Assembly: GCA_963682055.1 (NCBI GenBank)
Contig: OY821747.1
Coordinates: 12,016,258-12,080,257 of the forward strand
Length of the DNA stretch: 64,000 nt
Reading direction: 5' to 3'
Origin: Primula veris
Lineage: Eukaryota > Streptophyta > Magnoliopsida > Ericales > Primulaceae
In this document: positions 55,209 through 64,000 of the stretch, in pieces
Layout of the letters: every line of letters starts with the position of its first letter
Numbering within the stretch: the stretch's first letter is position 1
The notes under the pieces: generated by a model
The model's database searches: none
Told to the model about the DNA's origin: nothing
Seen by the model: the letters and a program-made list of their open reading frames with translations, nothing else
Program-made: the position numbers and the translations under genes

Positions 55209-55912
55209 TGTTGGAAAAATTGTAGTAAAACATGTTTTTAAACATGGTTGTTCCAAGTGGTCAGGGACCATATTTGAGTCAATTTTCGATGCGACTACTC
55301 AGTTTTTCTGAGGCCATACTCAAAGCGTTTGAGTAGCTCGTACGACGAGATTCGCAACGGTATATTGCATGACCTATTCGGAGGAAGGGTGTGAATGATA
55401 ATTGGACTCGAAGGTTGGTACTCGAAAGAGGCAATAAAGTCAATGCTGGAAAATGAGAAAAGAAATGGGATTTAACCCATGAGGGTTATCCCACATTGGA
55501 AAATCATGAGTGATTTTTACAATATATATACTAAGGTCACATGGATATTAAGTAGCGTGTCCACATACACATGTGTGTATCGTGTACCACACATGCTTGC
55601 TCGTCGGGCTTGCTTGCTCGTCGGGCTTGCTTGCTCGTCGGGAAAAGTGCGCCTGTTCGGGAAAAGCTTCCAGCAAAGCTGTAACTGTTGCAATAAATAT
55701 GAATTCATTGCAAAGTTAATACTGCAGTTTCGAATTTCTAAAACTGACAGTAGTAAAGTGACTTTAATGGCTGAGATACTCAGCAAGCCTATAAATAGGC
55801 AGACCCACCACATGTCAAAGACAACATTTTCTGAAATCAAACACAGCAGCATCTCAAAAATCAGCATTACATTTTAGAACCAGAGAGAACCACCCACCAA
55901 CAGCTCAAAAAT
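55209..55912 (+). mobile_element. Truncated LTR, same family as the solo LTR, other orientation
   Basis: Begins TGTTGGAAAAATTG and aligns with the reverse complement of 39900-40648. Shared words include TGCATGACCTATTCGGAG, CCAGCAAAGC(T/G)GTAACTG, the TATA region CCTATAAATAGGCAGAC (TATA at 55790-55798) and ACCACCCACCAACAGCTC. It is cut at 55912 by the next element. A different minisatellite (55600-55641) sits where the solo LTR has its 19-20 bp repeat. Confidence 0.88.
55600..55641. repeat. 18-19 bp minisatellite
   Basis: Three units of GCTTGCTTGCTCGTCGG, last one partial. Confidence 0.9.
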
Positions 55913-57168
55913 TGTTGAACTTAGAGTTCAATAATGATTTTGATTATAACCTTGATTATGTTTTAATGATTTTACTATTTCTCTATTTCATTGATATAAT
56001 GCTTGTCTTTTCCAAAGAAGAGAAAATGTACATTTCAGGTCTTTAAATGATAGAGCATTCGATAACGAAGCCATAGGTTCAAGCGGAACCAAAATCGGAG
56101 CTAAAACGAAGAAGTTACAAGCTTTCGGAGAAGACCGAAAAACTGCCAGAATTACAGACGACCGATCGACTGGACAAAAACGACCGATCGTTTTTGGTCC
56201 AAAATATTCCAGTGAGCAGGTCGAAAAAACGACCGGTCGAAACTCCGAAACGACCGATCGTTTTCTGAAAACGACCGATCGACTGTAGAGAACGACCGAT
56301 CGTTTTCTGCAGTTTTCGAAAACAGCTTTTCAGCAATTTCTGGGAAATAGCTTAAACCACTGAAAAATAGCCATAACCACTTCCAACGGTCATATACAGA
56401 AAAACAGACTGTTCGGCATATATATATACCAACCAAATCTCTCTCCCAAATCAACCAATCACAATACCAATCAACTTCCTTCAACCTCTCATTAAAACCC
56501 TAATATCACCATTTTGGTGCATATATATTCGAGAAAGAGGAAAATAAAAGAGAAAGAGATTCAAGCTCGATCATCATCAACAACTCACAAATTAGCTTTT
56601 TAAGAAGCAATTAGAATAGTGAGTGTAGTTACATTTTTGTAACAAAATTTGTATCGAGTGTTTTATAAACTCATTTGTGAGCGAGTGAACGGGTAGAGGC
56701 TTTGTAAGCAAGTGAAGCTTAAAAGCTCTAGGTTTTTCATTCGGGTACTCATAAATTGAGGGGGAGTCGTTGACTCATAGTCGTGTTCTCTTGCACTTGT
56801 ATCAAGACTAGGAATCCCGGGTAGAGGGTGAGCCAATCGGTCGATTGAGCTCGATAGGGTTTGTAAAATCCGGAAGAAATATTTTAGTGAAATACTCGGT
56901 AGTACCGAGAAGAGGACGTAGGCGCGTTTGCCGAACCTCTATAAATTACGGTGTCATTTTCTTCCCTTGCTTTAACTTTCCGCAACTTATATTCTTGCTT
57001 ATTTATTGCTTGCGTCTAGGAATTTTAGAAATTCATTAACTTTTGTTAAAACGCTTAAGCCTAGAATTGCATAAGTTGGGTGGTTAGTTGCTTAGATTTT
57101 AATTAGGCGAAAAACGCCTAAGAACCTTATTCACCCTCCCTCTAAGGTTTTAGCCGCACGGGCCAACA
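55913..57168 (+). repeat. LTR 1 of the array
   Basis: TGTTGAACTTAGAG to CACGGGCCAACA, 1256 bp. TATA-like TATATATATA at 56419-56428. Contains six CGACC(G)ATCG-type motifs at 56159-56302. Differs from LTR 2 and 3 at four sites, all in its first about 170 bp. Confidence 0.93.
56159..56302. repeat. Cluster of six CGACCGATCG motifs (repeated in LTR 2 and 3)
   Basis: Five exact CGACCGATCG and one CGACCGGTCG in about 145 bp, upstream of the TATA box. Some continue into TTTTCTG, others into ACTG. Each contains the palindrome CGATCG. Equivalent clusters at 59780-59923 and 63401-63544. Confidence 0.9.
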
Positions 57169-57170
57169 AT

Positions 57171-57182
57171 TGGTATCAGAGC
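57171..57182 (+). promoter_or_regulatory. Primer-binding site, body 1 (also 60792-60803)
   Basis: TGGTATCAGAGC, complementary to the 3' end of initiator tRNA-Met, two bases after the LTR. Confidence 0.95.
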
Positions 57183-57230
57183 CGAGGCTCTTGATTATAG
57201 AAATCTAACGATTTAAGAGTTAAGATCCCG

Positions 57231-59261
57231 ATGGCTAATATACTTAATTTCGCATCCGGCATGGCTTCATCACCCAATACACCTCCATATTTTGATGGAA
57301 TAAATTTTTCATATTGGAAGGATAGGATGAGCATGTTTTTACAAAGCTATAACGTTAGACTTTGGATGACCATAAAAGTAGGATATTCCGCACCTACATC
57401 CGAGAATAGCGAGAACCAAATCCCCGTAGAGGACCCAGATAATGCTCAACTAGAAGCCTACTCTACCAACGCCAAAGCGATGTACGCTATTGTTTGTGCC
57501 GTTTCTCCTAACGAGTACAACAAAATTTCCGCTTGTAAAACCGCTAAGGCTATGTGGGATAAGTTAGTAGTTATGCACGAGGAAACTAACCAAGTTAAGG
57601 ATTGCAAACTCCAACTTTTAGTTCATGACTACGAACTTTTTAAAATGAGCGAGGGTGAAACTATTTCCGACATGCTTGCTAGATTTACTACTATTACTAA
57701 TGGATTAACATCTCTTGGTAAGTCTTTGTCTTGTAAGGAAATGGTTTCGAAGGTGATTCGGAGCTTGCCGAAGGAATGGGAACCAAAGGTCACCGCAATT
57801 CAAGAGGCGCACGACATGAACACATACTCTCTTGATGCATTGACGGGTTCGCTCATTACACACGAGATCACCCTCAATAGTCACAAGCCAATCTCGAAAA
57901 AGAGGGAGATAGCTTTCAAAGGAACAACTTGTGACGAAAGCGATGAGCTATCCAATGACGACGAAAATTCAATGCAAATCATTCGAATCGTCAAGGAAAT
58001 CCTAAAGCTAAAGGACCAACGCAAACATAAAGGTAAATCCTCAAATAATTCAATTTATTCTAACGATTTTGTTTGCTATACATGTGGCAAGGAAGGACAC
58101 ATGGCGAGAGATTGCCTTAAGAATCGCAAGAGCAAAGGAAAGAAGAAGATATCCGCTTCAAGCTCTAGCGATAGCTCCGACCAAGATGAAGTCGCTCACC
58201 TTGGTTGCTATATGGCCATGGAAGACAAAAATGAGCCTAACAAATCGTCTTCAAGCGAAAGCGACAACTCAAGCGAAAGTGAAGCCGATGAGGTAAATGA
58301 TCTATCTTATGATGAATTACTTCATATGTGCGATATTTATTCCAAAAAATTTCCTAAGCTTGTTGAAAAGGTCGACTCTCTTAAAAGGATAAATTCTTCC
58401 CTTAATGAAGAAATAAGATCCTTGAAAAGAGATAAAATTGAAAATGAGTCTATTCCGACATCGTCATTCTCTTTACATGATATAGATGACGAAAAGGAAG
58501 ACTTAAAAGATAAAAATGAGTTTTTAAAAACCGAAAATGACTCTTTGAAAAATAAAAACGATGAGCTTGTCATTGCGGTCGAAAAACTCGAGTTAACAAT
58601 CTCAAGGTTTTCCAAAGGGAAAACCGTGTTGGACGAAATTTTGAGTTGTCAAAAAGATGTTAATGACAAAAGCGGTGTGGGTTTCGATTCCAACTCTATT
58701 GGCTCAAGCACAACCCGCTTTGTCAAATCTCCTAGCTTGTCTACAACTCCTATTCCGCCTATACAAAAGGTTGTTTTTACACAAGGGAGTACTTCAAGAG
58801 TTTTGCCGAACTCTTGTAATAATAGAAGAGGTTTAGGTTTTCAAACCAAAACCGCTCATCATGCTTCTAAAACTTCCTACAAAAAGTCGCATAGTTCTCG
58901 TTTTACGAAAAAGTCTATGCATTGTATATATTGTAGTAGAAATGAGCATTTTTCTTCTAAATGCCCAAATCGCTTTCATGTTAGTAGAAGCGATTTGAAA
59001 TGGGTAGTAAAGACCCGAGCCACTAACAATGTCGGACCCAAAAGAAATTGGGTACCAAAGGACAAAACTTGTGTTGTAGGTATCTTCATCCAAAAGAAGA
59101 AAATCAACAAGTGGTTGGCAACACCGGCAAAAGTCGTGGAAGTCAAGAAGATCGACTCCACCATCAAGAAGGAAGTGCCATTAATCGACAAAGGTGGAAG
59201 GCATACCAACAAGTGGTACCACCTATTTGGCATCGGCAACGCTCAATGCAAATGCCATTAG
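57231..59261 (+). CDS. Copia-type Gag, copy 1
   Basis: 676 residues. N-terminal retrotransposon Gag (DUF4219/UBN2-type): PPYFDGINFSYWKDRMSMF, AKAMWDKLVVMHEET, GETISDMLARFTTITNGL. First CCHC zinc knuckle near residue 281 (CYTCGKEGHMARDC). A Ser/Asp-rich acidic stretch follows (about 300-350), then a coiled coil (about 365-470; EFLKTENDSLKNKNDELVI). A second knuckle near residue 565 (CIYCSRNEHFSSKC) and a basic WVPKDK tail complete it. In full-length SIRE-like relatives Gag continues into Pol; here it ends in a stop and is followed by about 270 bp of non-coding DNA with the polypurine tract. It would form the capsid of the particle. Intact, so it may still supply or occupy Gag for a partner element. 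Confidence 0.9.
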   Translation: MANILNFASGMASSPNTPPYFDGINFSYWKDRMSMFLQSYNVRLWMTIKVGYSAPTSENSENQIPVEDPDNAQLEAYSTNAKAMYAIVCAVSPNEYNKISACKTAKAMWDKLVVMHEETNQVKDCKLQLLVHDYELFKMSEGETISDMLARFTTITNGLTSLGKSLSCKEMVSKVIRSLPKEWEPKVTAIQEAHDMNTYSLDALTGSLITHEITLNSHKPISKKREIAFKGTTCDESDELSNDDENSMQIIRIVKEILKLKDQRKHKGKSSNNSIYSNDFVCYTCGKEGHMARDCLKNRKSKGKKKISASSSSDSSDQDEVAHLGCYMAMEDKNEPNKSSSSESDNSSESEADEVNDLSYDELLHMCDIYSKKFPKLVEKVDSLKRINSSLNEEIRSLKRDKIENESIPTSSFSLHDIDDEKEDLKDKNEFLKTENDSLKNKNDELVIAVEKLELTISRFSKGKTVLDEILSCQKDVNDKSGVGFDSNSIGSSTTRFVKSPSLSTTPIPPIQKVVFTQGSTSRVLPNSCNNRRGLGFQTKTAHHASKTSYKKSHSSRFTKKSMHCIYCSRNEHFSSKCPNRFHVSRSDLKWVVKTRATNNVGPKRNWVPKDKTCVVGIFIQKKKINKWLATPAKVVEVKKIDSTIKKEVPLIDKGGRHTNKWYHLFGIGNAQCKCH

Positions 59262-59533
59262 CGAGCGGACTCACCATCACATATTCGGTATACTCTACTC
59301 TTTTATGTCTACATATATGTGATTAGGTGGGTATATGCTTAATAATAACATTTTTCATGTTTTGGTTTTTCTTTAAAAACCCTTCACATAACCCCATATT
59401 TTTTTATTGCATTTTGATAATGCCAAAGGGGGAGAAAAATGATATATTTCGAGGAAATGCGTTTTATTTAAATGGAGGAGATATTTTTCTTGTAAAATCA
59501 TCATTAGTTTGTCATAATCAAAATGGGGGAGAT
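59262..59533 (+). other. Body 1 tail with polypurine tract
   Basis: Contains a ATGCCAAAGGGGGAG phrase and the polypurine tract AAATGGGGGAGAT (59521-59532) just before LTR 2. No pol sequence. Confidence 0.8.
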
Positions 59534-60789
59534 TGTTGAACTTAGAGTTCAATAATGATTTTGATTATAAACTTGATTATGTTTTAATGATTTTACTATT
59601 TATCTATTTCATTGATATAATGCTTGTATTTTCCAAAGAAGAGAAAATGTACATTTCAGGTCTTTAAATGATAGAGCATTCGATAACGAAGTCATAGGTT
59701 CAAGCGGAACCAAAATCGGAGCTAAAACGAAGAAGTTACAAGCTTTCGGAGAAGACCGAAAAACTGCCAGAATTACAGACGACCGATCGACTGGACAAAA
59801 ACGACCGATCGTTTTTGGTCCAAAATATTCCAGTGAGCAGGTCGAAAAAACGACCGGTCGAAACTCCGAAACGACCGATCGTTTTCTGAAAACGACCGAT
59901 CGACTGTAGAGAACGACCGATCGTTTTCTGCAGTTTTCGAAAACAGCTTTTCAGCAATTTCTGGGAAATAGCTTAAACCACTGAAAAATAGCCATAACCA
60001 CTTCCAACGGTCATATACAGAAAAACAGACTGTTCGGCATATATATATACCAACCAAATCTCTCTCCCAAATCAACCAATCACAATACCAATCAACTTCC
60101 TTCAACCTCTCATTAAAACCCTAATATCACCATTTTGGTGCATATATATTCGAGAAAGAGGAAAATAAAAGAGAAAGAGATTCAAGCTCGATCATCATCA
60201 ACAACTCACAAATTAGCTTTTTAAGAAGCAATTAGAATAGTGAGTGTAGTTACATTTTTGTAACAAAATTTGTATCGAGTGTTTTATAAACTCATTTGTG
60301 AGCGAGTGAACGGGTAGAGGCTTTGTAAGCAAGTGAAGCTTAAAAGCTCTAGGTTTTTCATTCGGGTACTCATAAATTGAGGGGGAGTCGTTGACTCATA
60401 GTCGTGTTCTCTTGCACTTGTATCAAGACTAGGAATCCCGGGTAGAGGGTGAGCCAATCGGTCGATTGAGCTCGATAGGGTTTGTAAAATCCGGAAGAAA
60501 TATTTTAGTGAAATACTCGGTAGTACCGAGAAGAGGACGTAGGCGCGTTTGCCGAACCTCTATAAATTACGGTGTCATTTTCTTCCCTTGCTTTAACTTT
60601 CCGCAACTTATATTCTTGCTTATTTATTGCTTGCGTCTAGGAATTTTAGAAATTCATTAACTTTTGTTAAAACGCTTAAGCCTAGAATTGCATAAGTTGG
60701 GTGGTTAGTTGCTTAGATTTTAATTAGGCGAAAAACGCCTAAGAACCTTATTCACCCTCCCTCTAAGGTTTTAGCCGCACGGGCCAACA
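59534..60789 (+). repeat. LTR 2 (shared, middle)
   Basis: 1256 bp, serves as 3' LTR of body 1 and 5' LTR of body 2. By eye identical to LTR 3 except one base (63808). Confidence 0.93.
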
Positions 60790-60851
60790 ATTGGTATCAG
60801 AGCCGAGGCTCTTGATTATAGAAATCTAACGATTTAAGAGTTAAGATCCCG

Positions 60852-62882
60852 ATGGCTAATATACTTAATTTCGCATCCGGCATGGCTTCATCACCCAATA
60901 CACCTCCATATTTTGATGGAATAAATTTTTCATATTGGAAGGATAGGATGAGCATGTTTTTACAAAGCTATAACGTTAGACTTTGGATGACCATAAAAGT
61001 AGGATATTCCGCACCTACATCCGAGAATAGCGAGAACCAAATCCCCGTAGAGGACCCAGATAATGCTCAACTAGAAGCCTACTCTACCAACGCCAAAGCG
61101 ATGTACGCTATTGTTTGTGCCGTTTCTCCTAACGAGTACAACAAAATTTCCGCTTGTAAAACCGCTAAGGCTATGTGGGATAAGTTAGTAGTTATGCACG
61201 AGGAAACTAACCAAGTTAAGGATTGCAAACTCCAACTTTTAGTTCATGACTACGAACTTTTTAAAATGAGCGAGGGTGAAACTATTTCCGACATGCTTGC
61301 TAGATTTACTACTATTACTAATGGATTAACATCTCTTGGTAAGTCTTTGTCTTGTAAGGAAATGGTTTCGAAGGTGATTCGGAGCTTGCCGAAGGAATGG
61401 GAACCAAAGGTCACCGCAATTCAAGAGGCGCACGACATGAACACATACTCTCTTGATGCATTGACGGGTTCGCTCATTACACACGAGATCACCCTCAATA
61501 GTCACAAGCCAATCTCGAAAAAGAGGGAGATAGCTTTCAAAGGAACAACTTGTGACGAAAGCGATGAGCTATCCAATGACGACGAAAATTCAATGCAAAT
61601 CATTCGAATCGTCAAGGAAATCCTAAAGCTAAAGGACCAACGCAAACATAAAGGTAAATCCTCAAATAATTCAATTTATTCTAACGATTTTGTTTGCTAT
61701 ACATGTGGCAAGGAAGGACACATGGCGAGAGATTGCCTTAAGAATCGCAAGAGCAAAGGAAAGAAGAAGATATCCGCTTCAAGCTCTAGCGATAGCTCCG
61801 ACCAAGATGAAGTCGCTCACCTTGGTTGCTATATGGCCATGGAAGACAAAAATGAGCCTAACAAATCGTCTTCAAGCGAAAGCGACAACTCAAGCGAAAG
61901 TGAAGCCGATGAGGTAAATGATCTATCTTATGATGAATTACTTCATATGTGCGATATTTATTCCAAAAAATTTCCTAAGCTTGTTGAAAAGGTCGACTCT
62001 CTTAAAAGGATAAATTCTTCCCTTAATGAAGAAATAAGATCCTTGAAAAGAGATAAAATTGAAAATGAGTCTATTCCGACATCGTCATTCTCTTTACATG
62101 ATATAGATGACGAAAAGGAAGACTTAAAAGATAAAAATGAGTTTTTAAAAACCGAAAATGACTCTTTGAAAAATAAAAACGATGAGCTTGTCATTGCGGT
62201 CGAAAAACTCGAGTTAACAATCTCAAGGTTTTCCAAAGGGAAAACCGTGTTGGACGAAATTTTGAGTTGTCAAAAAGATGTTAATGACAAAAGCGGTGTG
62301 GGTTTCGATTCCAACTCTATTGGCTCAAGCACAACCCGCTTTGTCAAATCTCCTAGCTTGTCTACAACTCCTATTCCGCCTATACAAAAGGTTGTTTTTA
62401 CACAAGGGAGTACTTCAAGAGTTTTGCCGAACTCTTGTAATAATAGAAGAGGTTTAGGTTTTCAAACCAAAACCGCTCATCATGCTTCTAAAACTTCCTA
62501 CAAAAAGTCGCATAGTTCTCGTTTTACGAAAAAGTCTATGCATTGTATATATTGTAGTAGAAATGAGCATTTTTCTTCTAAATGCCCAAATCGCTTTCAT
62601 GTTAGTAGAAGCGATTTGAAATGGGTAGTAAAGACCCGAGCCACTAACAATGTCGGACCCAAAAGAAATTGGGTACCAAAGGACAAAACTTGTGTTGTAG
62701 GTATCTTCATCCAAAAGAAGAAAATCAACAAGTGGTTGGCAACACCGGCAAAAGTCGTGGAAGTCAAGAAGATCGACTCCACCATCAAGAAGGAAGTGCC
62801 ATTAATCGACAAAGGTGGAAGGCATACCAACAAGTGGTACCACCTATTTGGCATCGGCAACGCTCAATGCAAATGCCATTAG
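60852..62882 (+). CDS. Copia-type Gag, copy 2
   Basis: 676 residues, identical in translation to copy 1, including both zinc knuckles (near residues 281 and 565). The identity over the whole body shows that the duplication is recent. Confidence 0.9.
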   Translation: MANILNFASGMASSPNTPPYFDGINFSYWKDRMSMFLQSYNVRLWMTIKVGYSAPTSENSENQIPVEDPDNAQLEAYSTNAKAMYAIVCAVSPNEYNKISACKTAKAMWDKLVVMHEETNQVKDCKLQLLVHDYELFKMSEGETISDMLARFTTITNGLTSLGKSLSCKEMVSKVIRSLPKEWEPKVTAIQEAHDMNTYSLDALTGSLITHEITLNSHKPISKKREIAFKGTTCDESDELSNDDENSMQIIRIVKEILKLKDQRKHKGKSSNNSIYSNDFVCYTCGKEGHMARDCLKNRKSKGKKKISASSSSDSSDQDEVAHLGCYMAMEDKNEPNKSSSSESDNSSESEADEVNDLSYDELLHMCDIYSKKFPKLVEKVDSLKRINSSLNEEIRSLKRDKIENESIPTSSFSLHDIDDEKEDLKDKNEFLKTENDSLKNKNDELVIAVEKLELTISRFSKGKTVLDEILSCQKDVNDKSGVGFDSNSIGSSTTRFVKSPSLSTTPIPPIQKVVFTQGSTSRVLPNSCNNRRGLGFQTKTAHHASKTSYKKSHSSRFTKKSMHCIYCSRNEHFSSKCPNRFHVSRSDLKWVVKTRATNNVGPKRNWVPKDKTCVVGIFIQKKKINKWLATPAKVVEVKKIDSTIKKEVPLIDKGGRHTNKWYHLFGIGNAQCKCH

Positions 62883-63154
62883 CGAGCGGACTCACCATCA
62901 CATATTCGGTATACTCTACTCTTTTATGTCTACATATATGTGATTAGGTGGGTATATGCTTAATAATAACATTTTTCATGTTTTGGTTTTTCTTTAAAAA
63001 CCCTTCACATAACCCCATATTTTTTTATTGCATTTTGATAATGCCAAAGGGGGAGAAAAATGATATATTTCGAGGAAATGCGTTTTATTTAAATGGAGGA
63101 GATATTTTTCTTGTAAAATCATCATTAGTTTGTCATAATCAAAATGGGGGAGAT
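62883..63154 (+). other. Body 2 tail with polypurine tract
   Basis: Same as 59262-59533; polypurine tract at about 63142-63153. Confidence 0.8.
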
Positions 63155-64000
63155 TGTTGAACTTAGAGTTCAATAATGATTTTGATTATAAACTTGATTA
63201 TGTTTTAATGATTTTACTATTTATCTATTTCATTGATATAATGCTTGTATTTTCCAAAGAAGAGAAAATGTACATTTCAGGTCTTTAAATGATAGAGCAT
63301 TCGATAACGAAGTCATAGGTTCAAGCGGAACCAAAATCGGAGCTAAAACGAAGAAGTTACAAGCTTTCGGAGAAGACCGAAAAACTGCCAGAATTACAGA
63401 CGACCGATCGACTGGACAAAAACGACCGATCGTTTTTGGTCCAAAATATTCCAGTGAGCAGGTCGAAAAAACGACCGGTCGAAACTCCGAAACGACCGAT
63501 CGTTTTCTGAAAACGACCGATCGACTGTAGAGAACGACCGATCGTTTTCTGCAGTTTTCGAAAACAGCTTTTCAGCAATTTCTGGGAAATAGCTTAAACC
63601 ACTGAAAAATAGCCATAACCACTTCCAACGGTCATATACAGAAAAACAGACTGTTCGGCATATATATATACCAACCAAATCTCTCTCCCAAATCAACCAA
63701 TCACAATACCAATCAACTTCCTTCAACCTCTCATTAAAACCCTAATATCACCATTTTGGTGCATATATATTCGAGAAAGAGGAAAATAAAAGAGAAAGAG
63801 ATTCAAGGTCGATCATCATCAACAACTCACAAATTAGCTTTTTAAGAAGCAATTAGAATAGTGAGTGTAGTTACATTTTTGTAACAAAATTTGTATCGAG
63901 TGTTTTATAAACTCATTTGTGAGCGAGTGAACGGGTAGAGGCTTTGTAAGCAAGTGAAGCTTAAAAGCTCTAGGTTTTTCATTCGGGTACTCATAAATTG
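63155..64000 (+). repeat. LTR 3, cut by the window edge
   Basis: First 846 bp present. One difference from LTR 2 seen (G for C at 63808). Whether a third body or the outer flank follows is not visible. Confidence 0.9.

Larger units (their letters stand above)
55913..64000 (+). mobile_element. Head-to-tail array of a Gag-only Copia-type element
   Basis: LTR 55913-57168, body 57169-59533, LTR 59534-60789, body 60790-63154, LTR from 63155 to beyond the window. The period is exactly 3621 bp (1256 + 2365). Each body has a tRNA-iMet primer-binding site (TGGTATCAGAGC), one 676-codon Gag frame and a polypurine tract (AAATGGGGGAGAT), but no protease, integrase, RT or RNase H. The two bodies look identical. 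It interrupts the truncated LTR at 55912. Sharing the middle LTR is the mark of unequal recombination between LTRs, not two insertions. Confidence 0.93.

Noticed and set aside
56115..56484. Minus-strand frames in the Copia LTR with repeated GRF or NDRSF words
   Set aside because: They are the CGACCGATCG motif cluster translated. The LTR is non-coding.

Overview
This window is nuclear DNA of a flowering plant, most likely a eudicot. It is AT-rich, carries a plant GDP-mannose 4,6-dehydratase gene with introns, and is otherwise mostly nested plant transposable elements. Nothing bacterial or organellar is seen. I cannot name the species.

Layout. 1-1425 is the decayed 3' end of a LINE. 2794-2979 is a scrap of a UTP7/WDR46-like WD-repeat gene. 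3785-3898 is a (GT)57 microsatellite. 4496-8037 (minus) is a broken multi-exon PHD-finger gene of the AIPP2-like family. 9799-10176 is a foldback element. 10299-11920 is an isolated Ty3-type LTR. 14484-30547 is a complete, very young Ty3/gypsy element of the Tat type (minus strand) with perfect 5-bp target duplications and LTRs that look identical. It carries a spliced antisense gene with a plant mobile domain. 31449-31715 and 32854-32969 are two tiny hAT-type MITEs. 32340-33340 is a diverged tandem-repeat block in front of the GMD gene. 33597-37398 is the GMD gene with a tandemly duplicated first exon.

From 39312 to the end the DNA is almost entirely elements inside elements. There is a solo LTR (39312-40648, TSD aactt). 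Next comes a hAT transposase relic (about 40767-41606, resuming at 54704), split by a 13.1-kb non-autonomous Ty3 element (41607-54703, TSD atacc). A truncated LTR of the solo-LTR family (55209-55912) is interrupted by a head-to-tail array of a Gag-only Copia-type element (LTR-body-LTR-body-LTR, period 3621 bp) that runs off the right edge.

The only clearly functional host gene is GMD, which makes the GDP-fucose precursor. The most unusual content is in the two Ty3 elements. Both carry antisense, intron-containing genes between integrase and the 3' LTR, each a transposon-derived N-terminal domain followed by coiled coils. The 41.6-54.7 kb element adds a row of five short antisense coiled-coil reading frames, each behind its own TATA box. 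Its polyprotein is collapsed to a leader fused to half an integrase, and it holds a 30-unit two-letter satellite. The 14.5-30.5 kb element has a long open polyprotein but lost its protease aspartate and the core of its reverse transcriptase, yet looks freshly inserted. This suggests it was mobilised in trans.
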